A DNA stretch of 10,403 nucleotides from Baffinella frigidus (GCA_026770585.1 MU646506.1:168101-178503), one strand, 5' to 3'; positions 1-6,384 are shown, counted from the first letter of the stretch. The notes: generated from the letters alone by a model not told the origin. A program made the numbers and translations.

Positions 1-344
1 ATCGCTCCCATGCTCACTGAACACACACCGAACCACAAGTCAGCCTTAATGAGGCTCATGGTATCCCATGGTTGAAGTTTAAGAGCTTCAATCACGAATA
101 CCCCCAAGGTGAAAGGGAAAGGAGGATTGGGGTCGGGTTACCGCCCAGATTTTGCCTGTCTGAAAACAAAGTCTTAGGTGACGTGGGTCCTTGTACTTGG
201 CACTGGTCCTGGCTGTGCCCGCTGTGTCTTCCGCAGGACCCGCTCTGTGACTGCCGGGAAAACGAAACCTCCTCTTTACCGGGAACCACACCACCCATCT
301 CTGCTGTGTTCCCCTCTGCTCCCCAACCATCGAGGGATCGAGGG

Positions 345-977
345 ATGTCGAACCAGGACGCGCCCGAACCGGGCGGGTTCGGGCTGATCCTCGTGCTCCG
401 AGACCTCTCAGAAGCCGTGGAGGGTGCTCCTCTTGGAAATCGCGTCTGGGTCAAGAGCATCGTCCCAGGCTCGCCCGCTCACCGCAGCAACCCTGCGCTG
501 GCGCCCGGTGACGAGCTGGTTCGCGTAATTGATCACCGGGGGAACAAGCACTACATCAAGGAGCTGCTCACGCGCACCGAATCCATCGAAGCGGTCGCCA
601 CGATAATGGCAGGCGCCGCCGGCACCCAAGCAACCCTCACTTTCCACGACTACGGCGGCACCCGCGGCGAGTTCTCCGTGGCCCTCACCCGCCGAGCGAT
701 CTCCCTCACGCTGCCGTCCTCGGTCGTGTCCTTCTCTCCCGCGGAGGCGCTCGCCTCGCTCGTCCGCTACGGGATCCTCGCCTTCGCGCTCCTCCTCACT
801 CTCCCGCGCCTCCCGCAGCTCACAGCCCTCCTCCCCACCTCCCCGCCTCTCAAGCAGGCGGTCTACACCGGGCTGCAGCACGCTGACAGCGCAGGCGTCT
901 CTGTCGGCATCGCGCTCGGCATCCCTGCGCTCATCCTCTCCTTCTCGCAGCCTCGCTCGGTCGCGCGAAGCAACGGG
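345..977 (+). CDS. PDZ-domain membrane protein, main exon
   Basis: This 211-codon exon starts at the first in-frame ATG; the open frame runs further upstream but without an ATG. Residues about 10-116 look like a PDZ domain. A GGFGL segment sits where the peptide-carboxylate loop lies, followed by VWVKSIVPGSPA and ALAPGDELVRV, the usual PDZ core pattern of xVxPGSPA then LxxGDxLxxV. Two hydrophobic segments follow (about 141-163, with LAFALLLTLP, and about 183-200, with VGIALGIPALILSF). The likely role is peptide binding or scaffolding at a membrane; the exact family is not recognised. The exon ends at a good donor, GGG|GTAAGC, in phase 0; reading on gives 27 unremarkable codons to a stop at 1056-1058. 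Third codon positions are strongly G/C, unlike the flanks. An alternative 5' end is an acceptor (CTTCCGCAG|GA) at 236, which would add 36 codons. The coding call is firm; the exact gene model is moderate. Confidence 0.72.
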
Positions 978-1446
978 GTAAGCATCAGAGCCTGCTCTGC
1001 CCGTCCTCCACGGCTGGGTCCCACCTCATGGCACTCTGAGCCAGCACATTTCGCCTAAGTCACCCCCCCCTAAAAGACAGCGTCTTAAGTCAAATGCCTG
1101 CTCCCAGAGCAGGTCCATCTAAAACAAATGGCAACTTACTGCCGAGGATCAGCTTTGTTGACTTAAGGTAAAATATCCTGGCGGGCAGTGCATTGCACGC
1201 TGGGGCTCAGGCACTGCATAGAGCCTGCAATCACTCGATTACACGACCCACCCCTGAGAGTGATGCACCATAACCTGTGCCGCCAACCCCCTCTCCTTTC
1301 TTCCGCTCGATCATGTTGTCAATTTCTAGTCCGCAAGCACCCGTGTGGATTTCCCTGTACGCGATAGAGGTGTGGTGACGCCACTCCCTCCTAAACCCTA
1401 AACCCTAAACCCTGAACTCTAAACCTTAAACCCCTCCCCTGTACAG
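978..1446 (+). other. putative GT-AG intron of the PDZ gene
   Basis: The stretch begins GTAAGC and ends CCCTGTACAG after a C-rich run. It contains the left arm (about 1031-1185) of a long inverted repeat pair and a telomere-like heptamer tract at 1388-1436. The donor is convincing. The acceptor was chosen because it opens a phase-0 frame encoding another hydrophobic segment. It is followed by C, whereas the three SDR acceptors in this window are all followed by G, which lowers confidence. Confidence 0.45.
1031..1185 (-). repeat. left arm of a long imperfect inverted repeat pair
   Basis: The reverse complement of this stretch aligns with about 2130-2310. Shared blocks include GAGCCAG.ACATTTCGCCT, CTTAAGTCAAATGCC and GGCAACTTA, and similarity is clearly above chance over roughly 150 bases with scattered substitutions. 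It lies within the putative intron of the PDZ gene. It may be one terminus of a ~1.28 kb element or one of two dispersed copies in opposite orientation. No transposase-like frame lies between the arms. Confidence 0.7.
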
Positions 1447-1542
1447 CTCTGGCAGCTTTTGGTGGCGAGCATTCTCCTGGTCATCACCGGTCACCGCCCA
1501 CTCGAGAATGCTGGAGGATCCTATTTACATGTGGGGTTGTAA
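1447..1542 (+). CDS. possible terminal exon of the PDZ gene
   Basis: The frame set by the 977 donor continues here for 31 codons to TAA at 1540-1542. It begins with the hydrophobic run LWQLLVASILLVITG, followed by a short polar tail (GHRPLENAGG). That would give a 242-residue protein with three hydrophobic segments. The first 20 codons prefer G/C in the third position like the main exon; the last dozen do not, so the true end may be earlier. The exon also lies inside a region bounded by inverted repeats (1031-1185 and 2130-2310), so it could belong to an inserted segment. A spliced transcript read would settle it. Confidence 0.42.
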   Translation, partial: LWQLLVASILLVITGHRPLENAGGSYLHVGL

Positions 1543-1699
1543 ATATCTGTACCAGGATCACGCAACCAACCTCGTGACCGCGCTAATTGCTCGCAGTTAC
1601 GTGACCAACCTCGCGAAAGTTACAACACAAATGATCACTTGTAAAAGCAAACGGGTTTAAATAGCCCCCCCCTAGCATTCTCGTGTGGGCACCCTCCCT

Positions 1700-1803
1700 C
1701 CCACGCCAGGGGGCTCGAAACATCCACTTTTGACATCTTTCAGGGGAAATCCCTTGAAAATTTAAAAGTTGACGACGTCAGATCTGACGTGGATAAGGCG
1801 TCG
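1700..1803 (+). repeat. dispersed ~103 bp repeat, copy 1
   Basis: This copy matches the reverse complement of 7400-7502, starting CCCACGCCAGG and including CTCGAAACATCCACTTTTGA, CATCTTTCA and GGCGTCG. It contains the 16 bp perfect palindrome ACGTCAGATCTGACGT (1775-1790). In the partner copy the palindrome has different bases but remains perfect. The family is unknown. Confidence 0.8.
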
Positions 1804-2129
1804 GTTTCCCGCGAGGTCTCTGGCGTGGTCTTTCTTGTCTCAGTCTCGTTCGGTCTCACCACTCAGGCACCACCGGGCTCTCTTCAGCTCCAAAGTTGAC
1901 GGATTTGTACTTGAAAACCAGAAGCGTCAACTTGACAAGAGTCGCCCCTCTGGCTGTCGGCGCACCCCTTGAAGACGCACCCCTGCACGCTAGGCTAGCG
2001 CCCATTGCACGCACACCCCTGCACTTGCCCGCTACCGCGCCCGCAGTAGCCACGTCAACAACACCCATGCGCAACGCCTACACTCGACATTTTCAAAAGG
2101 TGTTGGTTCAGCTTCGTGTGGGGTGCGAG

Positions 2130-2310
2130 GCCCCTTCTTCACTGCCACCCAGGATCGTTTTACCTGAAGTCAAAACCCCTGATTCTCGGCGATAAGTTGC
2201 CATCTAGTTTAGATGGACCGGCTCTGGGAGCCGGCATTTGACTTAAGGCTGTGGTTTTCAGGGGGAGTTGACGCAGGCGAAATGTTCTGGCTCGGAGTGT
2301 TCTTGCTCTC
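2130..2310 (+). repeat. right arm of a long imperfect inverted repeat pair
   Basis: This is the plus-strand partner of the 1031-1185 arm. It carries GGCATTTGACTTAAGG (2232-2247), AGGCGAAATGTTCTGGCTC and a short inner hairpin, CCGGCTCTGGGAGCCGG, at 2218-2234. The outer boundary fades near 2310, and no clear target-site duplication was found. Confidence 0.7.
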
Positions 2311-2394
2311 GCTCAGGACCATGGCGGGAGCTGACAGAACTCAAGTCAAGTCAAGTTAGTCGATTCAACACCTCTCACCCAATACAACATGGCT

Positions 2395-2498
2395 TATCCC
2401 TTCAGTGGCGAGTAGGCGCATACGCCCTACGGTAGGGCTCTGGGACCTGCCTAGGGCGAGTTAGGGCGATTAATCGCCCGTCCGCCACCTAAGGGATA
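2395..2498. mobile_element. small TIR (MITE-like) element, 104 bp
   Basis: The ends are inverted repeats: TATCCCTTCAGTGGCG on the left and CGCCACCTAAGGGATA on the right, with two mismatches in 16. Inside lies a perfect 16 bp palindrome, GGGCGATTAATCGCCC (2464-2479). There is no coding capacity. A piece resembling its left part (AGTGGCGAGTAGGC, then ACGCCCTAC) recurs at 10141-10167, which supports a dispersed family. No clear target-site duplication was found. Confidence 0.65.
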
Positions 2499-2569
2499 TG
2501 CAGTGGACGAGTGGGTGTTGGGGTCCCTGACAAGTCCGCGCGTTTTAGCGGTTTGGGTTAAACCCTATG

Positions 2570-2655
2570 ACCCCATTCCTGAACCCGCACCCCTAAACCC
2601 TACACCCTGCGCCCGAAGCCCCACGCCCAAACCCCACCCCCCTAAACCTGAAAGG
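2570..2655 (+). repeat. degenerate telomere-like heptamers before SDR exon 1
   Basis: The tract contains irregular CCCCTAAACCC, CCCTACACCC and CCCAAACCCC units. It ends about 10 bases before a possible acceptor, GGCGGCAG|G, at 2665. If that acceptor is used, this is the tail of an upstream intron. Confidence 0.6.
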
Positions 2656-2682
2656 TGGGCGGCAGGGTGCGGCCTCGCGGGG

Positions 2683-2764
2683 ATGATGCACCTCCTCGAC
2701 ACCACAACACTCCCACCACGCCCGCTCGGGACTCCCCTCCGGGGGCAGGTGGCCCTTGTCACAG
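2683..2764 (+). CDS. SDR exon 1: start and first beta strand
   Basis: Two adjacent ATGs (2683 and 2686) open a frame giving a proline-rich leader, then LRGQVALVT and the first base of the Gly codon that the next exon completes. GQVALVTG is the standard SDR opening strand, normally within 10-30 residues of the start, so this can be the N-terminus. Alternatively it may be an internal exon entered through the acceptor GGCGGCAG|G at 2665. To rebuild TGxxxGxG with exon 2, the exon must end at 2764, giving ACAG|GAACCT, a GA donor. Reading on gives TSPPFSPV and a stop at 2809-2811, which does not fit an SDR. Confidence 0.75.
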
Positions 2765-2795
2765 GAACCTCCCCGCCCTTCTCGCCCGTCCGAAT

Positions 2796-2940
2796 CCGGG
2801 AACATGTTTAATTTAACAGAAGATGGCCTATCAAACCTGATTCTGGCCCTAATTAAATTTGCTTAGGGCCCTAAATAACCTTGGTCCAACTCCTATGAAC
2901 ACATATGGAATCCTTTTCTTTTAAATTGAACATGTCCCCG
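2796..2940. mobile_element. small TIR (MITE-like) element in SDR intron 1
   Basis: Left end CCGGGAACATGTTTAATTTAA and right end (reverse complement) CGGGGACATGTTCAATTTAA match at about 18 of 20 positions. The interior contains a hairpin, GGCCCTAA...TTAGGGCC. The element is non-coding and AT-rich against a GC-rich background. A CCGGGAACAT start recurs near 3581, beside the next element. Confidence 0.7.
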
Positions 2941-3596
2941 AGTTAACATGGACTAATTTCCATGTCCTACTGCTGCCCAATGCCTCTCATCATGGTGAGG
3001 GGGCCTTGGGGGGTGTAGCGTCCTAGCCAGGGGGTTGGGCCTTGCCCCGCCGCGTCATCCGAACCCCGCTCCCTCCCTGATGGTTTGACCATCAACGCGG
3101 CCTCCCGCCATTCCTCATCGTTGACCATCAACTTTCATCTCGCAACATGCCAGAATCTGTCCACATAAAAAAGCGTAAGATAGCATCATTGTATGCCTTA
3201 AATAGCATGTACACCCTCGTCTTGGGCGTCGGAAGCCTAAGATAGCGGGACAGAATCTGTCTTGTTCCGAATACAACTAGGGACCGCGCGCGGTTGACAC
3301 GCGCAGCATACGAGGCGGCGGGCTCGTAGCAACGACGCGAGGAAACACGGAAACACGCAACCACCCACGCAGACATGCACGGATGGAGGAGGGTGGGGAG
3401 TGACCACGCCAGGCTTTTCAGTAGGGTATTCCAGGCTCGTTCTTGGAGCCATTGGTCGTTGTTGGAGCCGTTTTCTCCTGAAAACTGATTTTTGATACCA
3501 TTTTCCCTTCAAAAAATGACTTTTGAATACCCCCCCCTCCAGCCCTGCGTGGGGTGGTGGGCGGAGGGTGACGCGCTCATCCGGGAACATCATTTA

Positions 3597-3697
3597 ATAA
3601 TAAAAAAATGTGCAACGAAATTTACTGCACGATTTCTTTACTATTACACGTATGAGCCTTCCGTGGTAAATTTTGTTGCCCATTTTCATTTAATTAA
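3597..3697. mobile_element. small TIR element of the AAATTACTAC group
   Basis: The arms GCAACGAAATTTACTGCAC (3612-3630) and GTGGTAAATTTTGTTGC (3663-3679) are inverted copies, with weaker outward extension through A-rich sequence. The core resembles the arms of elements at 5565-5710 and 6427-6522. It is non-coding and lies 36-135 bases upstream of SDR exon 2. Confidence 0.6.
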
Positions 3698-3719
3698 ACC
3701 CATTTTGATTTAATTAAAC
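3680..3719 (+). repeat. 20 bp tandem duplication
   Basis: The unit CCATTTTCATTTAATTAAAC is followed directly by a second copy with one change (TTC to TTG). It lies immediately before the acceptor of SDR exon 2. Confidence 0.9.
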
Positions 3720-3732
3720 GCGGTGTCCGCAG

Positions 3733-3776
3733 GCGGGCCCGCGGGGCTGGGCTTCGAGTCTGCGCGCGCCCTGCAG
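3733..3776 (+). CDS. SDR exon 2 (44 bp microexon): cofactor-binding glycine loop
   Basis: Bounded by TGTCCGCAG|G and CTGCAG|GTACCT, this exon completes a split Gly codon. It then encodes GPAGLGFESARALQ, the glycine-rich turn and first helix of an SDR Rossmann fold. Joined to exon 1 it gives TGGPAGLG, an exact TGxxxGxG. It is one of the shortest coding exons one would expect to recognise, and the call rests on the motif and on phase agreement with both neighbours. Confidence 0.85.
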
Positions 3777-3795
3777 GTACCTACCGCCTCCACCA

Positions 3796-4001
3796 AACCC
3801 TCCACCCTCCACCCTCCACCCTCCACCCTCCACCCTCCACCCTCCACCCTCCACCCTCCACCCTCCATCCCACATCCCAACACCCTACACCCTACACCCT
3901 ACACCCTACACCCTAAACCCTAAACCCTGAACCCTGAACCCTACCGCCTAAACCCCGAACTCTGAACCCTGAACCCCAAACCCTAAACCCTAAACCTTAA
4001 C
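3796..4001 (+). repeat. telomere-like heptamer tract with ordered variants
   Basis: The 7-base units change in blocks along the tract: CCCTCCA (about ten copies), then CCCTACA (about five), then CCCTAAA and CCCTGAA. All are variants of the CCCTAAA telomere unit, and phase is kept across most of the tract. Confidence 0.9.
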
Positions 4002-4102
4002 CGCACGCAACGTGGCCTTGGGCATCCCGAAAGCGATGCTGTGCGACAGCGACAGTCATGCGCACCATGCGCCTCCTTCCGCGCTTTCTTCCTTCTTCTT
4101 GG

Positions 4103-4145
4103 TCTTCTTCTTCTTCTTCTTCTTCTTCTTCTTCTTCTTCTTCTT
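4103..4145 (+). repeat. (TTC)n microsatellite
   Basis: About 14 uninterrupted TTC/CTT triplets lie here, with scattered TTC units just upstream. On the other strand they give poly-glutamate or poly-lysine open frames that should not be read as genes. Confidence 0.95.
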
Positions 4146-4149
4146 TATT

Positions 4150-4850
4150 ACTCTCGATACAGGTCCTAAATGAGGCCCTTGAGCCTTGAGTTGAGTGACA
4201 CAAAAGTCTATGAGCCTTAAGAAACGGGCCCGCCTCAGAGACAAGAGCTATAATGGCTCCAGCGTCAAAAGCAATTGTTCCTCCCTCCCTGACACAGCCT
4301 GCACGGTGCCGCCCCCCTGTCGGCACACACAGCAAAAGCCTTGATGGATGGCAGCAGCCCTCCTCCCGGCGCGAACCAGCCAGGCCCCACCAGCTCAGGT
4401 CCCGTACCGTGCCATCATTTACTACCAATATTTATACGATTGTTCAAAACGAAAGAGAGTTTTTCAATTACAATGTGATTACAGCCGCGCACCTGCCGCC
4501 CCGGGTCCCCGCCGGTGACCACCGCGCCCGGATTTGGAAGGATCTCAAGTTTGTGAGTCCATCTCAAGTTCTATGCTATCTTCGGCATTGGTTCATGACA
4601 AGATGCACCCCCCTACCCGTAAGATGACACAAAATCCTCGAACCGTTGCGATATCATACGTACCTCAACCACGGATTCTGGGGTTTGAGAGTGTCGGTTG
4701 GAAGATATAATCCCTCCGCCTTCGGGCGCGGCTTGTTGCCACAAGTGGCCAGGGATCAACCAACTGGGAGTGCCTCTTCACGTTTCTACGTTGGTCACCA
4801 CATCAATCTATGTGCCGCGGAGGGCGTCCTGTCCTCTGAGGTTCATTGGG
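4150..4850. other. intronic stretch with nothing recognised
   Basis: No inverted repeat, exon-like motif or RNA gene was identified. A plus-strand frame at 4253-4627 is open for 124 codons but has no domain signature, crosses AT-rich intronic sequence and lies inside the SDR gene. It is not annotated as coding. Confidence 0.4.
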
Positions 4851-4907
4851 TCACGCGCGCGCGGAACCCCAAACCCCAAACGCGCGGGGAGGGGGTGCCT
4901 GAACCCC

Positions 4908-4948
4908 GCGGGGGGGTGCCAAACCCCCAAAGTGTAGGCATTCCCCGC
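4908..4948. repeat. GC-rich foldback, copy 1
   Basis: GCGGGGGGGTGCC faces GGCATTCCCCGC across a 16-base loop containing CCCCCAAAGTGTA. It is an imperfect version of the foldback at 5131-5170, about 220 bases downstream. Together with the repeated exon it marks a segmental tandem duplication. Confidence 0.7.
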
Positions 4949-5065
4949 GGGGGGGTGCCTACACCGTGCCTCAACCCCAAACCCTAACCGTGCCTAAACC
5001 CCCAACCCTTACCCCTAACCCTAAAAATCCCAAACCCTCGTGACTCAACCGCAAACGCTGAGCAG

Positions 5066-5129
5066 GAATTGGGGGCGACAGTGGTGGTGGCGTGCAACCC
5101 TTAGGCGCACGGTGGGCTAGGGGAGTGCG
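5066..5129 (+). pseudogene. decayed duplicate of SDR exon 3
   Basis: After CTGAGCAG|G, this stretch repeats the first ~64 bases of exon 3 with roughly 85% identity. It opens with the same GAATTGGGGGCGACAGTGGT and gives ELGATVVVACNP, then an in-frame TAG at 5102-5104, then AHGGLGECER. After that it runs into the foldback at 5131 and the second half of the exon is missing. The acceptor AG|G is intact, so inclusion in a transcript would truncate the protein. It lies 143 bases upstream of the intact copy. Confidence 0.85.
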
Positions 5130-5130
5130 A

Positions 5131-5170
5131 GCGGGGGGTGCCCACACCCCAAAGTTTAGGCACCCCCCGC
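5131..5170. repeat. GC-rich foldback, copy 2 (perfect 12 bp stem)
   Basis: GCGGGGGGTGCC (5131-5142) and GGCACCCCCCGC (5159-5170) pair perfectly around a 16-base loop. It lies between the decayed and intact copies of exon 3, where the decayed copy breaks off. It could form a very stable hairpin in the transcript, but with adjacent sequence on both sides it does not look like a terminator. Confidence 0.8.
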
Positions 5171-5208
5171 GGGAAAACCCTGGTGGCTAAACCCCAATGG
5201 GTACGCAG

Positions 5209-5334
5209 GAATTGGGGGCGACAGTGGTGCTCGCGTGCAACCCGTGGGCGCGTGGCGGGGTCGGGGAGTGCGAGCGGGCGGTGGCGAAACGGGCGCGGGA
5301 GTATGCCTTGCGCGAGGGCTTCTTCCCCATCCAG
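5209..5334 (+). CDS. SDR exon 3: second beta strand and following helix
   Basis: Bounded by GTACGCAG|G and ATCCAG|GTCTTG, with both ends in phase 0, this exon encodes 42 residues. ELGATVVLAC is the typical SDR beta-2 strand (xxGAxVVLAC). It is followed by NPWARGGVGECE and a helix with KRAREYAL, ending GFFPIQ at the start of beta-3. In NADP-dependent relatives an Arg usually follows ACR; here the residue after AC is Asn, so cofactor preference is uncertain. Third positions are very G/C-rich, in contrast with the flanking CCCTAAA-like sequence. Confidence 0.9.
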
Positions 5335-5342
5335 GTCTTGTG

Positions 5343-5450
5343 AAACCCGCTGAAACCCTCAACCGCCAACCCCAAAGGTTAAACCCGCTTAAACCCCCAA
5401 CCCTCAATCCCAAAGGTTAAACCCGATTAAACCCTCAACTCTCAACCCTG
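5343..5450 (+). repeat. degenerate telomere-like tract after exon 3
   Basis: Irregular units such as AAACCCGCTTAAACCCCCAA, AACCCTCAA and CCCAAAGGTTAAACCCG recur at about 30-base spacing. It starts within ten bases of the exon 3 donor, repeating the arrangement seen after exon 2. Confidence 0.7.
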
Positions 5451-5564
5451 AAGCGTGAGATGATGTGAGTAGACGGGCATCGGGCGAATCTTATCGCGCC
5501 GCCCGGCTCCGTTCGCCGCAACGTGTGGCCTAGAGCTTCGGTTGGTTGCCTTGCCAGCCAGTCG

Positions 5565-5710
5565 ATCTCATATGGAAACTCTTTTGATTTATAAACTTTG
5601 TTCAATGAAATTTACTACACAGAACGATCTTTATTTGTAATATTAAAGCAAACGTGTAGTAATTTTGATTGAACCCAAGTTCCTAAATCAAAAGTGTTTC
5701 CACATGAGAT
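5565..5710. mobile_element. TIR (MITE-like) element, 146 bp, AAATTACTAC group
   Basis: The ends are long inverted repeats: left ATCTCATATGGAAACTCTTT, right (reverse complement) ATCTCATGTGGAAACACTTT. Similarity continues inward for about 55 bases per arm to (C)AAT.AAA.TTACTACAC. It is AT-rich and non-coding. It is the clearest of the small elements in this window. Confidence 0.85.
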
Positions 5711-5760
5711 TCCCCGCCTCTTCGCCACAGCCTGAACGCGGTCCTCGGAAACGACACGAG

Positions 5761-5826
5761 GGTTTGGGGTTCTTAGGGTTTGGGGTTAGGGTTTGGGGTT
5801 TAGGCACGGTTAGGGTTTGGGGTTTG
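5761..5826 (-). repeat. telomere-like block, G-strand orientation
   Basis: Units of TTAGGGTTTGGGG and GGTTAGGGTTTGG run on the plus strand, opposite to every other telomere-like tract here. The block is bracketed by the direct repeat GTCCTCGGAAACGAC at 5741-5755 and 5836-5850. Confidence 0.85.
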
Positions 5827-5952
5827 ACGCTGGCTGTCCTCGGAAACGACTCGCGTCCGCCCCCTGCCATGCACCTCACATATCACCATCTTGGCTCGAG
5901 TCTTGGCACGAATCTCGCAGGCACCAGCAGTGCCTCGCAGCGCGGTGAACGT

Positions 5953-6073
5953 CTAGCTCTGCTCGAGTTTTATTCTCGCTCGCCCTTGAAAGGATTTAAG
6001 AGCAGAAATTCAGTACAAAAGGGCGAATATAAAGCCTTTAGGACGAGCCATAATAAAACTCGGGCAGAGCTAG
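5953..6073. mobile_element. TIR (MITE-like) element, 121 bp
   Basis: The left end CTAGCTCTGCTCGAGTTTTA and the right end (reverse complement) CTAGCTCTGCCCGAGTTTTA differ at one of 20 positions. Weaker similarity follows inward. Its interior contains CTTGAAAGGATTTAAG and CGAATATAAAGCCTTTAGG. It is non-coding, and no clear target-site duplication was found. Confidence 0.8.
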
Positions 6074-6137
6074 GGCGTGAGTAGAGGGCGTGTGTGCTCG
6101 CTCTCGCTGGCGAGCAGCTTGCGCCGCAGCCCCTGAC

Positions 6138-6138
<1 letters not shown>

Positions 6139-6176
<38 letters not shown>

Positions 6177-6214
6177 TCTCTCACACTCACACACACACTC
6201 TCTTTCTCTCTCTC
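6139..6214 (+). repeat. CT/CA microsatellite
   Basis: (TC)n runs into (AC)n and then alternating CT and CA runs, ending about 70 bases before the acceptor of SDR exon 4. Open frames across it on both strands are low-complexity artefacts. Confidence 0.95.
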
Positions 6215-6282
6215 CTGAGGTGTCCTGCTCATGTGAGTCTGGCTGGGTATCTGAATGGGATACTGGTGACACCCGGGCGCAG

Positions 6283-6384
6283 GTTCGGAGCCTGGACCTG
6301 GAGTCAACGGAGAGTGTCGGGAACTTCGCGCCCGAGTTCCGCTTGGCTTTCTCGCGCCTCGACATTCTTCTCCTCGCTCCCCAG
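6283..6384 (+). CDS. SDR exon 4: LDL motif, helix 4 region and beta-4
   Basis: Bounded by CGGGCGCAG|G and CCCCAG|GCACGT, both in phase 0, this exon encodes 34 residues. VRSLDLES is the acidic LDL motif that contacts the adenine ring, and TESVGNFAPEFRLAFSRLD is the usual helix (SVxxFAxxFxxxxxRLD). ILLLAPQ occupies the place of the ILVNNAG strand. The expected NNAG is absent, so this SDR either has a changed active-site loop or the exon ends earlier than drawn. The donor is GC rather than GT, but its CAG|GCACGT context is strong. No following exon was found in the remaining 4 kb. Confidence 0.87.

Larger units (their letters stand above)
1543..2682. other. region between the two genes, repeats only
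   Basis: No convincing exon was seen between the end of gene 1 and the SDR start. The stretch holds a dispersed repeat copy (1700-1803), the right arm of a long inverted repeat (2130-2310), a TIR element (2395-2498) and degenerate telomere-like heptamers (about 2570-2650). Open frames at 1896-2195 and 1769-1972 have no recognisable domain and cross repeat boundaries. No promoter or polyadenylation signal could be assigned. Confidence 0.5.
2765..3732 (+). other. SDR intron 1, apparent GA-AG
   Basis: The intron begins GAACCT and ends GTGTCCGCAG, followed by G. It holds TIR elements at 2796-2940 and about 3597-3697 and a 20 bp tandem pair at 3680-3719. Between 2941 and 3596 I see no exon: short repeats of CAGAATCTGTC and TAAGATAGC (3150-3255), a repeated GACCATCAAC (3087 and 3123), and otherwise unremarkable sequence. 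The GA start is inferred from protein continuity; sliding the junction does not produce GT or GC. Confidence 0.65.
3777..5208 (+). other. SDR intron 2, GT-AG, repeat-rich
   Basis: The intron begins GTACCT and ends GGGTACGCAG, followed by G. Its contents in order are a telomere-like heptamer tract starting 19 bases after the donor (3796-4001), a TTC microsatellite (4103-4145), about 700 bases in which nothing is recognised (4150-4850), and CCCCAAACCCC-type runs with a GC-rich foldback (4855-5035). A decayed copy of exon 3 (5066-5129) and a second foldback (5131-5170) follow. Confidence 0.75.
5335..6282 (+). other. SDR intron 3, GT-AG
   Basis: The intron begins GTCTTG and ends ACCCGGGCGCAG, followed by G. 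It contains heptamer/octamer telomere-like sequence straight after the donor (5343-5450), TIR elements at 5565-5710 and 5953-6073, and a G-strand telomere-like block (5761-5826) flanked by a 15 bp direct repeat. CT/CA microsatellites (6139-6214) complete it. Confidence 0.8.
2683..6384 (+). other. split SDR gene, N-terminal half, four exons, 3' end outside window
   Basis: Exons at 2683-2764, 3733-3776, 5209-5334 and 6283-6384 join in phase to 118 codons, following the order of a classical short-chain dehydrogenase/reductase. The order is beta-1 (QVALVTG), the TGGPAGLG dinucleotide loop (residues 27-34), helix FESARALQ, beta-2 (ATVVLAC), a long helix, VRSLDLES (LDL motif at 88-90), helix SVGNFAPEF and beta-4 (RLDILLL). 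SDRs reduce or oxidise carbonyl or alcohol groups using NAD(P)(H). The pattern is closest to the retinol-dehydrogenase-like group (ARxLxxxGAxVVLACR, RLDxLxxNAG). The substrate cannot be told, because the catalytic YxxxK and substrate-binding half is missing. Introns carry TIR elements and telomere-like tracts. The positions of successive motifs make chance very unlikely. Confidence 0.85.

Noticed and set aside
72-344. Extension of the PDZ protein upstream to 72
   Set aside because: No ATG in this part of the frame and a non-conserved Cys/Trp/Pro-rich translation; at most an acceptor at 236 could add 36 codons.
408-881. 157-codon minus-strand frame opposite the PDZ exon
   Set aside because: It is the reverse-strand shadow of the GC3-rich PDZ coding frame; its Glu/Arg/Gly-rich product has no domain.
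3997-4428. 143-codon minus-strand frame with a poly-Glu run
   Set aside because: The run comes from the TTC microsatellite, and the frame lies antisense inside an SDR intron.
4253-4627. 124-codon plus-strand open frame in SDR intron 2
   Set aside because: No domain signature, no splice-site support, and an AT-rich second half. It does not fit between SDR exons 2 and 3, which already join in phase.
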